Below are positions 1-7,683 of a DNA stretch of 10,448 bases, piece after piece. Position 1 is the stretch's first letter; every line of letters begins with the position of its first letter. Source of the stretch: Nitrospira sp. (GTDB lineage: Bacteria > UBA9089 > CG2-30-40-21 > SBAY01); assembly GCA_005239945.1 (NCBI GenBank), contig SBAY01000152.1:1-10448 (forward strand), in the 5' to 3' direction. Below the pieces are notes generated by a model. That model worked only from the letters and a program-made list of their open reading frames with translations. It was not told the origin of the DNA and ran no database searches. Both the position numbers and the translations under genes were made by a program.

Positions 1-2514
1 TAAGGTAATCGTAGCGGTAAAGTCAGACCCAACTATGTTCGCTGGAACTCCATTGACCATTACCGTTGAAATTCCTAAAGTATCCGTCACACTCCCGGTG
101 ACGGCTATTGTTCCCGCGTTGGTCACATAGCCAGCAGGTGGGAAAGTAATCGTTATCTGTGGTGGTGTGGTATCACAAAATACAAAGGTTGTATCTGAAA
201 ATGGACTTTTATTCCCTGCACGGTCTATTGCCTGGACATTAATTGTATTTGTTCCATTTTGTAAGAGAATATTATTAAATGTAAAACTACCAGTTTGATA
301 ATCAGATAATACTGTACTGGTAGAACTACCATTGACAAATAACTCAACAAATAAGTCTGGTTCAGATTGACCTATGACCGATATTTTTTGTCTTGTTATT
401 GTTCCTGATGGAGGAGATATGATAGTAGCAGTTGCAGGTGATTTAGTATCGATATTAAAAATATGAGGATAGGTTTTGGTTCCTACTGGTCGGTTGTAAA
501 TATCCTCAAAACCAATAATAGAAATTGTTCCTGGACCTTCAAAATTAGGTTCAATAGAAATAGTAACCATTCCTTGCCAGGATGAAACAGGGATACTAAT
601 TGGAGGGAATGAAACGGTAGTCTGAGTATTTCCATAATAAATTATTACCGTAGGTGTTCCTTCTAATGATAAGTCTGATTCTACATGGACAGTCATCGTC
701 CCTATTATCCAATCTGGGGTTACGGTAACAATAAGAGAAGGTAAGGTAGTATTAACTGTAAACTTATGACTTCTTGCCGTCGTATTACCTGAATTATCAC
801 TTACCTGAATTTCGACTATATGTTCACCATCCGATAGAGGGTAAAAAGGCTTATAATCTAATCTTTTAGCGTCAATTCTTGCTTCACCGGTTACATCAAT
901 TCCATCGACTAATAACTTGATTGCCAATGGATTTATTCCACTTCCACCAATGTTATCCTCATACTCAGATATAACCTCAGGAAAACCTGTGCTAATTAGG
1001 GCATTAAAAGATGGCTCTAATTTAGTAATTGTCGGTTTAATCAATTCTACTAATTCTTTTTCTTTTAATTCAATCAAGCCAGTATTCATACCAATCCATG
1101 GCGTGCCATCATTAATATAAATAGCTTGAACATCATCTAATTGACGAATAGCGAATTGTTCTTGTGTGTAAGTAAAAGAGGTCCAGCGTTGTGTTGATTT
1201 ATTGAATTGTGGAATACCGTGTGGATGCCCAACCCAGATATAATTATAATCATTACTAAGACTTAATATAGAATCACTAAAAAGCTCGGAAGTAACCGTA
1301 TAGGTAGCCAGACCTTCATTAATAAGATTATACTTAAGAATACCTTTATCTTTAGTTCCAATCCAAAGATTTATACCATCGATTAATAATTTAGTTACTT
1401 CATCATCAAATATTTCGGTCCGGTCATTCCAGGTATTCGTTAATGGATTATAACTCATTAATCCTTTATCTGTGCCAATCCAGAACTCAGGGTAAAACCA
1501 CTTAATCTGCGTTATTTTTTCACTAATTAATGCTGGGTAAGTAGTATCTTTTGTATAAATTGTCCATTGTTTAGTTTCTTTGTCAAATTTAGAAATCCCA
1601 CGATTAGTAGCCAGCCAGAGCTCGTTACCATCAACAAGAATATCATTAACATTATTATCATATAGTCCATGGGTAGTAGTAATATTAAACCAGGCATCTC
1701 TAATTTTATCATACATAATCATTCCACCACCCGGACTGCCAAACCAAACTATATCGCCATCTGGGGCGATACAACTTATATTATTTGCTATCTCATTTAC
1801 ATTGGTAATATAACCTATCCATGTATCGTTATCTATATTATTTCTACCAATTCCGTAATTAGTTCCTATCCAGATAGAATCAACATCACCTGTTAAATAA
1901 TTGATATAATGGCTAATATCTGTAATTGGGACTTCGTCGGATGTCTTTGATAATGCTTTTGATGGAGTTTTTTGGGGGTTGGCGTATTCTCCTCTTATGT
2001 CTCGCCAGGGAATAGTTTCATACTCTAATGGATTACACCAGGGGAGTTCTTCTTCACTGGGAAGTTTTTCTTCACCGGGGAGTTCTTCTTTACCGGGGAG
2101 TTCTTCTTCAACCGATTTTTCTACTGTGAAACCACCTTTTCCTTCTCCTTTATTTCCTTCTGCATCCACGGCATTAATTACCCTGACTATTGCCATTCCA
2201 TCATAACCAGGAATAACCGTATATGTTCCTATCCAGAGGATATTATCCTGGGTTTGAAGTGTATAGGTAATATCAGTCGTCTCTTTTTGATTATATTGTT
2301 GAATTATAACGGTAGGGGCAGAGAGTAATAGTCTATCAGATGAGACATTGATAGTAACTATATCACCTGGGACAGCGGGGTCAGGGATAACAGAAATCCC
2401 TATTTGCGGTCCTGCTTCTTCTTGCGTAGGTGTGATAAGCACTCGGGGGCTACAACCTGTTATTAGTGCCACAAAAACACATAAGAATATAAAACTATAT
2501 TTTCTACTTACCAT
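1..2514 (-). CDS. Large surface lipoprotein with seven-blade Reg_prop beta-propeller and Ig-like domains (3' end outside window)
   Basis: The frame is open for 838 codons from ATG at 2512-2514 to the window edge, so the C-terminus is missing. Seen: a short hydrophobic N-terminus ending in the lipobox I-T-G-C with Cys21, implying lipidation and membrane anchoring. An Ig-like domain covers about residues 36-132, then an acidic EELPG-type repeat (137-158). Seven propeller strands of the type W-I-G-T-x-x-G-I/L lie near residues 215, 256, 300, 345, 384, 427 and 473, about 42 residues apart, which fits one complete seven-blade propeller of the Reg_prop kind. Ig-like or Big-type domains follow at about 496-589, 591-690, 692-780 and from 782 onward, with D-x-x-G-N and T-P-P signatures. 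Reg_prop propellers usually serve as sensor modules of hybrid histidine kinases; here no kinase is seen before the edge, so a surface binding or adhesion role is inferred. A weak AAAGG lies about 11 bases upstream of the start. Confidence 0.85.
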   Translation of the reverse strand, partial: MVSRKYSFIFLCVFVALITGCSPRVLITPTQEEAGPQIGISVIPDPAVPGDIVTINVSSDRLLLSAPTVIIQQYNQKETTDITYTLQTQDNILWIGTYTVIPGYDGMAIVRVINAVDAEGNKGEGKGGFTVEKSVEEELPGKEELPGEEKLPSEEELPWCNPLEYETIPWRDIRGEYANPQKTPSKALSKTSDEVPITDISHYINYLTGDVDSIWIGTNYGIGRNNIDNDTWIGYITNVNEIANNISCIAPDGDIVWFGSPGGGMIMYDKIRDAWFNITTTHGLYDNNVNDILVDGNELWLATNRGISKFDKETKQWTIYTKDTTYPALISEKITQIKWFYPEFWIGTDKGLMSYNPLTNTWNDRTEIFDDEVTKLLIDGINLWIGTKDKGILKYNLINEGLATYTVTSELFSDSILSLSNDYNYIWVGHPHGIPQFNKSTQRWTSFTYTQEQFAIRQLDDVQAIYINDGTPWIGMNTGLIELKEKELVELIKPTITKLEPSFNALISTGFPEVISEYEDNIGGSGINPLAIKLLVDGIDVTGEARIDAKRLDYKPFYPLSDGEHIVEIQVSDNSGNTTARSHKFTVNTTLPSLIVTVTPDWIIGTMTVHVESDLSLEGTPTVIIYYGNTQTTVSFPPISIPVSSWQGMVTISIEPNFEGPGTISIIGFEDIYNRPVGTKTYPHIFNIDTKSPATATIISPPSGTITRQKISVIGQSEPDLFVELFVNGSSTSTVLSDYQTGSFTFNNILLQNGTNTINVQAIDRAGNKSPFSDTTFVFCDTTPPQITITFPPAGYVTNAGTIAVTGSVTDTLGISTVMVNGVPANIVGSDFTATITL
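2041..2106 (-). repeat. 18-bp in-frame tandem repeat coding for EELPGK/E linker
   Basis: Four consecutive 18-bp units encode EELPGK, EELPGE, EKLPSE and EELPWC (residues 137 onward) in the propeller lipoprotein. The first two are almost identical at the DNA level and the third has diverged. The repeat forms an acidic, Pro/Gly-rich linker between the N-terminal Ig-like domain and the propeller; its copy number could vary by slippage. Confidence 0.85.
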
Positions 2515-2541
2515 AATATTTTAACCTTTTACCTGATTACC

Positions 2542-2729
2542 GTAACCGTTCAGGTGTTAGTTGCCGGATAATTTCTGCCACGAAGACACTAAGACACGAA
2601 GGTTCACTAAGACTTATAAGACTATCCGTTTTATTCCATCCTTTGAGAGAGGTTTAAAATCTTCTTTGTGCATCTTTGTGCCTTTGTGGCAAATTTTTTA
2701 AGTTTTTTCATGCCTACCTGAACAGTAAC
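2542..2729. repeat. Outer inverted repeat enclosing the octamer-armed element
   Basis: GTAACCGTTCAGGTG at 2542-2556 matches the reverse complement of 2715-2729 (GTTACTGTTCAGGTA) at 12 of 15 positions, including an unbroken GTTCAGGT. The two copies sit about 20-25 bases outside the octamer arms, giving a nested, roughly 188-bp palindromic unit. Apart from this nested repeat nothing else is seen in 2515-2748. Confidence 0.55.
2577..2690. repeat. Intergenic inverted-repeat element with CACAAAGA-octamer arms (copy 1)
   Basis: The left arm (2577-2601) begins GCCACGAAGACACTAAGA and the right arm (2661-2690), read on the minus strand, begins GCCACAAAGGCACAAAGA. Each arm is built of about three degenerate octamers of the form CAC(A/G/T)AAGN. 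The same arms occur at 9825-9950, so this is a dispersed element family. An outer imperfect pair of 15-mers surrounds it (2542-2556 and 2715-2729). There is no coding capacity. It fills the gap between the barrel-protein stop and the propeller lipoprotein start, and in RNA it could form a long hairpin that affects downstream expression. Confidence 0.75.
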
Positions 2730-2748
2730 CGATTACTTGATTTCACCC

Positions 2749-5700
2749 TCAAAACATTGCCGATATGTTTATATTTACCTGATTGGTGATATAATCATTA
2801 GCCGGTATTTTGCGGTCATTTACATCTGCCCAGTTATACCGTAATATCGCATTTATCTTCTCGGTTAAATTAAAATTTAATTCTAAGGCAGAAGAATAGC
2901 TTGTTTTATTATCCGATTCATTACGGCTATATCTGAATATATCCGAAATCTTTAAATTTTGATACAGATTATACTCTATGCCTATTGAGGCAAAATAATC
3001 AGTAATTGATGTAAGATTTTTATTTTTAATGCTCGACTCTCTAAATTCTGTGGATAAGGATAATTTATCAAAAGGGCTATACTTGATTTTAATATAAGGC
3101 AGGATGGTAGTGCGAGTTTTCTCTTTTTTCGTTTCATATTGTAAATGGGTAAAATATCTTTTATTCCAATCAGTTTGCCAGGAAAGAAAATATGTATCAA
3201 TAACAGATTCAGGGATATTTGTCTGTCTTGTTTTTCTTTGTTCGTATTTTGGTGTCAATTGTGATGAATTTACCTGCTTTCCAAATTGTGGATAAAACTT
3301 ATGAACTTGAAAATTACATTGTGCCAGGTAATTATCCGTTTCATTCCTTGTCAAATAAATCTTTTCCTCTTGACGAGTGAACTGATATTGTAACAAGCCA
3401 TCCCAGGGGCTTTGTGGGGCTATCTTTAATTTAATATTTGAGACTAAGGATTCATTCTTTGAAGTGGTTTTTCCTTCATCAAGCCGTTGTTGGTCAAGAG
3501 ACTCATAAAATGTGCTGAAGATAAAAGGGGTTAAATGTTGACTATAAGTGCCTAATTCCATATTTATATCAATAGATTTCCCTTGATTTTTTTGTTCACT
3601 TCTGACAAGGAAATTCTTCAACTTTTCATTAGTATATCTGAAAATGGTGGTTATGCCCTTTAGTCCGGTGATATTTAAAGATGAGATTACGCCTATTTCC
3701 TTTGTTAAATCCATAGATTTTTTAATATCCCGTGAGGTTTTATATCTATATTCAGGAACAAACTCTATTCCTTCTCTGGGAATAAGGTTAAGTTTCGTAT
3801 AAGCATTGTTGGAATTAGAATGTCCATTATGTGCTTTATCCTTAGTCTCAACTCGCATTAATCGAGTAAAGATTTGATAATTGTTCAATCCAAAATATCT
3901 TTCTTTGCTATGTGTCATTGAGGCGATAAATTTATTGTTAAGATTATGGACATCATGGTGAGTTTCTTTAAAATCAATCTCTTTTTCTTGAATATACTCC
4001 AATTTAACATTATCCTTTTCAGATGGTTCAATAACTACACTTGAGGAATAAATCTTATTTGAAAGTTTCCTGTCTATATTTGATTTATCGCGTAATTTTT
4101 CGTCATACCCTAATGAAAAATTAACTGGTCCCCAAAGATTAATATTTGCTTGCGACTGGATGCGTTTTGTATCACTAATTGACTCAAAACTACTCAAACC
4201 AATAGCATTAAATCCCTTTTCAATATCCTTGATTCCTATCTTAAAATTGAAATTATCATGGGTAATCTCACCTTCTAATTTACTTGCTCTTGCCTCTTCT
4301 GTCTTAGCATCTTTGACCCCAATGTCATCTATATAGATAATCGTTGTAGTTCCCATACCTTTTTCTAAAATAATCCTGAGCATATTTATCTCATCTAATC
4401 TGGGATTTCCGTTGATAGCAGTTGGGTTAGTTAAATCTTTTGAGACAAAGTAATATTGGTTTGTTACTGGAGGACTAAAATCAAAACTAAAATAATGCTC
4501 TAAAGCAGAATATAATTGAATAGAAATGTTTATAGGTGAAGTGCTTTTGAGCCAGGCACAAAAACTAACATATCTTGATAGGTTAATTGGAGTTGACAGC
4601 CGTTGTTCTATGATACCTGTTCCTGTCCCATATTCCAGTCGCAATACCTGATGATTTTCCAATTCCTCCGGATGATAAATTTCACTTGTATCCTTAATTA
4701 CCTTCAAGGTAACATTTTTATCCAGACTACGCCATCTACCATTTTGACCGATTAAATTCTCTCTTTCCATATCGTCTATCAAAACAATTTTATCATCCCT
4801 GGGTTCTCTTTTACTTTGAGCTATTTCGCCTGAAAATTTTATATGCTCACCTAATCGAATCTGCGTATCTAATCCTATAATTTGATGTTGCAGTGGGGCC
4901 AGACCAATGTTTGGTCTTGTTTTTGATTTTGCATCGGTATTAGATAGATAGGTAGCACCCAGACTAAAGTTTTCAGTCTGATGATACCTTCCCCTTAAAC
5001 CTAACATATTTTGTAAATTAGAAGACTCGGATGATTCATAATCGATAACAACTAATGAATCACTATAAACCCCGGCTAAATGCTCATCATAGAAATACAA
5101 TATTCCGGTTTCATAATTGATATAATAATCCACACCCCTTGTTTTTTCCTTATCATCTACCTTTACCTTTTCACTGCCTGGCAATATCGGTGGGTCTAAT
5201 TGATAGTCCTTGACACGATAGTCAAAACTAATAATGAAATCCACAGGGGTAGTAATCATTTGAATTATTCCCCGTTCATAATCGATTTTATAATCTGTCC
5301 CTCGTGTGAGTTTATTATCGGATGTATCCTTTATTTCTTCGGTCCCATCAACTAGATTAGGATAACCGACATAGAAGTAGTTATTAAGTTCGGTAGAACC
5401 AGCTGGTCCTTTAATCGTTCGAGTCCCACTGACCTCATAGACTACCTGAACAAGGCTATTTTCTTCAACCGCATCACGAAAAATTAATACACCATTATCT
5501 AAAACATAATCACTGCCAATCTGCTGCAAATCAAATCCTTCCCCATTTTCTTTTATGCCATCATCTACATACACACTAAGGACATTTTCATTAAGTAGTT
5601 GGTAGTATGTTCGTTGAATATAGTTAGAGGTAGTAAAATTATTATTTTTACTTGAGCCAATCTTACCTCGATACACCTTACTTTTAGATACACCTTTAGT

Positions 5701-6123
5701 TTTAGCGCCAAAGGTCATTATATCAAATTTATTTAATTTAGCCGCTCCTTGTGCACCAAATAGCTTTTTATTGTATAAGGCAAATTCTGTTTCATCTAAA
5801 ACTATGTTTAAATCACCCAGTGAGGAAGAAAATACATCCCCTTGATAATTAATAAGCATCTCTAATGGTTGTTCTTGAGTATCATCGTAATTTAGATGTG
5901 CATTCAATTTATTTCCGGCACTGCCTGCTACCAAAAACCTTAAAGATTGTTTAATATTTATCCCTTCTGGCTCTGTTTGAGGGATATTGCCTTTGAATTT
6001 AGTATAGGTAGTTTCTATGGTTTTCATCCCGGAGATGTTTAAAGAAAAAGGTGATGGGTGTTGAGCAAAAATGAAGTGAGGACAGCAGAAACTTATTATT
6101 CCGATTAGAATCAATTTTTTCAT
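2749..6123 (-). CDS. SprA-like outer-membrane beta-barrel protein with jelly-roll insert
   Basis: 1124 residues. The start at 6121-6123 is chosen because it gives a classic signal peptide (MKKLILIGII, then a hydrophobic stretch ending F-I-F-A at residue 20, then QHPSP). A longer frame from 6216 would add 31 residues translated from a repeat array. Seen: a V-Y-V-D-D-G motif (about 184-189) and three related beta segments of the type R-G-x-D-Y-x-I-x-Y-x-x-G-I (203-215, 274-287, 329-342), each followed by a V-x-V-x-Y-E-like strand. A jelly-roll-like domain opening with I-D-D-M-E and closing with Y-I-D-D-I covers about 449-601. About 500 residues of alternating polar/hydrophobic strands end in I-S-A-M-F, where a terminal Phe is typical of BAM-inserted barrels. 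SprA-type architecture is inferred from these motifs; SprA itself, the type IX secretion translocon, is more than twice as long. A plain structural porin or adhesin is the alternative. Only a weak GTAGG precedes the start. Confidence 0.75.
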   Translation of the reverse strand: MKKLILIGIISFCCPHFIFAQHPSPFSLNISGMKTIETTYTKFKGNIPQTEPEGINIKQSLRFLVAGSAGNKLNAHLNYDDTQEQPLEMLINYQGDVFSSSLGDLNIVLDETEFALYNKKLFGAQGAAKLNKFDIMTFGAKTKGVSKSKVYRGKIGSSKNNNFTTSNYIQRTYYQLLNENVLSVYVDDGIKENGEGFDLQQIGSDYVLDNGVLIFRDAVEENSLVQVVYEVSGTRTIKGPAGSTELNNYFYVGYPNLVDGTEEIKDTSDNKLTRGTDYKIDYERGIIQMITTPVDFIISFDYRVKDYQLDPPILPGSEKVKVDDKEKTRGVDYYINYETGILYFYDEHLAGVYSDSLVVIDYESSESSNLQNMLGLRGRYHQTENFSLGATYLSNTDAKSKTRPNIGLAPLQHQIIGLDTQIRLGEHIKFSGEIAQSKREPRDDKIVLIDDMERENLIGQNGRWRSLDKNVTLKVIKDTSEIYHPEELENHQVLRLEYGTGTGIIEQRLSTPINLSRYVSFCAWLKSTSPINISIQLYSALEHYFSFDFSPPVTNQYYFVSKDLTNPTAINGNPRLDEINMLRIILEKGMGTTTIIYIDDIGVKDAKTEEARASKLEGEITHDNFNFKIGIKDIEKGFNAIGLSSFESISDTKRIQSQANINLWGPVNFSLGYDEKLRDKSNIDRKLSNKIYSSSVVIEPSEKDNVKLEYIQEKEIDFKETHHDVHNLNNKFIASMTHSKERYFGLNNYQIFTRLMRVETKDKAHNGHSNSNNAYTKLNLIPREGIEFVPEYRYKTSRDIKKSMDLTKEIGVISSLNITGLKGITTIFRYTNEKLKNFLVRSEQKNQGKSIDINMELGTYSQHLTPFIFSTFYESLDQQRLDEGKTTSKNESLVSNIKLKIAPQSPWDGLLQYQFTRQEEKIYLTRNETDNYLAQCNFQVHKFYPQFGKQVNSSQLTPKYEQRKTRQTNIPESVIDTYFLSWQTDWNKRYFTHLQYETKKEKTRTTILPYIKIKYSPFDKLSLSTEFRESSIKNKNLTSITDYFASIGIEYNLYQNLKISDIFRYSRNESDNKTSYSSALELNFNLTEKINAILRYNWADVNDRKIPANDYITNQVNINISAMF

Positions 6124-6143
6124 AGGAAGCCTACTTTTACTTT

Positions 6144-6245
6144 GTAGACGAGCCATCTCGGCTCGTATTGTAGATGAGCCATCTCGGCTCATATTGTAGA
6201 CGAGCCGTCTCGGCACATAAATATGAAGCGAGACGCTTCATCTAC
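6144..6245. repeat. Four-unit GTAG-type REP/BIME-like hairpin array
   Basis: Four 19-base hairpins, each with a 7-base arm on either side of a 5-base loop, lie at 6148-6166, 6174-6192, 6200-6218 and 6223-6241. The first three have an exact 26-bp period. Each is directly preceded by GTAG: on the plus strand for units 1-3 (6144, 6170, 6196) and on the minus strand for unit 4 (CTAC at 6242-6245). Read from the GTAG side, every loop is RTCTC. Arms of units 1, 2 and 4 pair perfectly despite differing sequence (ACGAGCC, ATGAGCC, ATGAAGC); unit 3 has mismatches in its right arm. GTAG followed by a hairpin is the hallmark of REP sequences mobilised by RAYT transposases. The array begins 2 bases after the serpin stop codon and lies in the leader of the barrel-protein gene. 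Confidence 0.8.
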
Positions 6246-6247
6246 TT

Positions 6248-7492
6248 TTATTTGAAAGATTGAATAGGATTCATTACCCTTCCCATAAATAATATATTTT
6301 CAGTTGTTTTTTCCTGGATAATAAATATAAATGGATGGTTAGCCAGAAATGTCAATATCTTTGATTTTTGTGGCATAGCACTATCTAATGTAATAACCGC
6401 GGTGGCTGCCGCTGCTTCGGTACCTCCCTCATTTACCTCAATAACAGCTTGATGAATTACATCAGTGATATAAAGATTTTTTGTCCCATCCATTCCCGAT
6501 AAATCTGCTTCAGGGGTAAAAGCCATTGACATTCCCAAATTCTTTAAGGTTTCCATCATGAAATATTTGGTCTCAAACTTGAATTTAGGTATAAAAACCT
6601 TCACCCTGCGTTTAACTAAGTCTTTTTTCCACTTCGATAGGTTTATAAGATTAACTGAATTTTCTAAATTTGCTATTTCATCATTTTTGGGAAGAAGAAT
6701 TAGCATCGATAACTTTTTACCGGTATAAGGCAACTCCAAAATTTGAAGCAGGTCGTTTTCCGCATAGTTAAATATTGCTTCTTCATCAGTCCGTTGCATC
6801 ATTGGGACTTTAACTATGTTATCCGTGTTTATTCTAAAATTCTGTTCCCTTGTTTTATCCTTATTGAATGGATTAATCCATTTACCCTTAAAATAAATGG
6901 CGTTGGTAAGAACCAATTTTGTCATCGTAATAATTCTTCCTACGGGGATTAAATCTTCTATCTTATTATTAGTTTGGTCTTTTACCCAATTGTTTATTGT
7001 TTTACGACAATCTTCAGGATTCTTCTTGAAATTCAGATTAGTTATTTTACCTCTATAGTATTTTTCTATCAACCTGAAATAATCATCTAAAAATTTATAA
7101 TCTTTTTGTGCCCATAAGGCATTGACAGTATGTAAGCTATATTCTTTATTTTGCCTGTTTATTTCATCATATAATTTTGCATAACCTGACCTTCTTAGAA
7201 TATCATCCTCTGGAAAGTGGAAAACAGATTGAATTTCTCTGGCTGTTTTACCTCTTGCCCCTTCGTAAGTCATGGCTAAAGATAAGGAAATACTATACGG
7301 AGAAAAGAATATATTATCCTTTCCTACTTTATACCGACTATACAAATCAATCGCAAACTGATTATTAGCCTCAACTACACCAGTAGGTATCTCACCCTCA
7401 TTTGATACTTTGGTTGGTTGTTTAACGGATATTGTCCACGCAATAGCCATAAGCCCCATTATTCCTATACTTATTTGTTGTTGAATAGACAT
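6248..7492 (-). CDS. Exported serpin (serine/cysteine protease inhibitor)
   Basis: 414 residues, normal for a serpin (family I4) plus an export signal. A hydrophobic segment at about residues 7-22 suggests a signal peptide or membrane anchor; no lipobox Cys is present. Family motifs seen: F-F-S-P-Y-S-I-S (62-69), N-A-I-Y-F-K-G-K-W (197-205), F-x-P-E-A-D-L-S-G-M (325-334), and the C-terminal H-P-F-I-F with F-M-G-R-V-M-N-P (386-409). The hinge E-G-G-T-E-A-A-A-A-T (355-364) is of the inhibitory type with small residues, so loop insertion and suicide inhibition by conformational trapping are expected. Counting 15 residues from Gly357 puts P1 at Ser371 (I-T-L-D-S/A-M-P); the longer prime side resembles plant serpins. 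The gene follows the papain-like peptidase by 191 bp, which suggests but does not prove a functional pair. A weak AGGGG precedes the start. Confidence 0.95.
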   Translation of the reverse strand: MSIQQQISIGIMGLMAIAWTISVKQPTKVSNEGEIPTGVVEANNQFAIDLYSRYKVGKDNIFFSPYSISLSLAMTYEGARGKTAREIQSVFHFPEDDILRRSGYAKLYDEINRQNKEYSLHTVNALWAQKDYKFLDDYFRLIEKYYRGKITNLNFKKNPEDCRKTINNWVKDQTNNKIEDLIPVGRIITMTKLVLTNAIYFKGKWINPFNKDKTREQNFRINTDNIVKVPMMQRTDEEAIFNYAENDLLQILELPYTGKKLSMLILLPKNDEIANLENSVNLINLSKWKKDLVKRRVKVFIPKFKFETKYFMMETLKNLGMSMAFTPEADLSGMDGTKNLYITDVIHQAVIEVNEGGTEAAAATAVITLDSAMPQKSKILTFLANHPFIFIIQEKTTENILFMGRVMNPIQSFK

Positions 7493-7516
7493 TTTTGTAA
7501 TTTCCCCTGGTTATTT

Positions 7517-7628
7517 GGGTAGCAGATAGTGGGTAGTAACAACCTACTAACCCCTTTTATCAAAGAGAATAAGGGGGAATAAATCCCCTGCTTCTTACTC
7601 CTTACCCATAACCTACTACCTATAACCC
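7517..7628. repeat. GGGTAG-type intergenic inverted repeat
   Basis: The left arm (7517-7540: GGGTAGCAGATAGTGGGTAG and on) resembles the reverse complement of the right arm (7601-7628: GGGTTATAGGTAGTAGGTTA and on). An inner GGGG/CCCC pairing (7573-7588) lies between them. The sequence is low-complexity and fills most of the gap between peptidase and serpin. On the minus strand the inner hairpin is followed by a T-rich stretch and could weakly terminate or attenuate read-through into the serpin. A 66-codon frame across it shows no protein-like features. Confidence 0.55.
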
Positions 7629-7648
7629 ACTCTGAACACTTGCATAAA

Positions 7649-7678
7649 AAAATAGAACCGTTCCATTTCATTTACCAT
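7649..7678. repeat. Inverted flank of the peptidase gene, downstream copy
   Basis: AAAATAGAACCGTT (7649-7662) is identical to the minus strand of 8830-8843, and both copies continue to a shared TACCAT. This copy starts 6 bases beyond the peptidase stop codon. It is itself a near-dyad, and on the minus strand it runs into seven consecutive T, so it may act as a weak terminator. Confidence 0.5.
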
Positions 7679-7683
7679 CTTTA

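Noticed and set aside
917..2206. Several plus-strand and one minus-strand short frames in the left part
   Set aside because: They are out-of-frame shadows of the 838-codon propeller lipoprotein, whose own frame is open throughout and protein-like.
6124..6216. 31-codon N-terminal extension of the barrel protein from ATG at 6214-6216
   Set aside because: It translates the GTAG hairpin array and would bury a perfect signal peptide that begins at 6123.
6144..6245. CRISPR array
   Set aside because: Units are palindromic hairpins with only about 7 bases between them and one is inverted; no unique spacers.
7471..7671. 66-codon minus-strand frame between peptidase and serpin
   Set aside because: It runs through the GGGTAG inverted repeat and overlaps the serpin start; no protein-like features.
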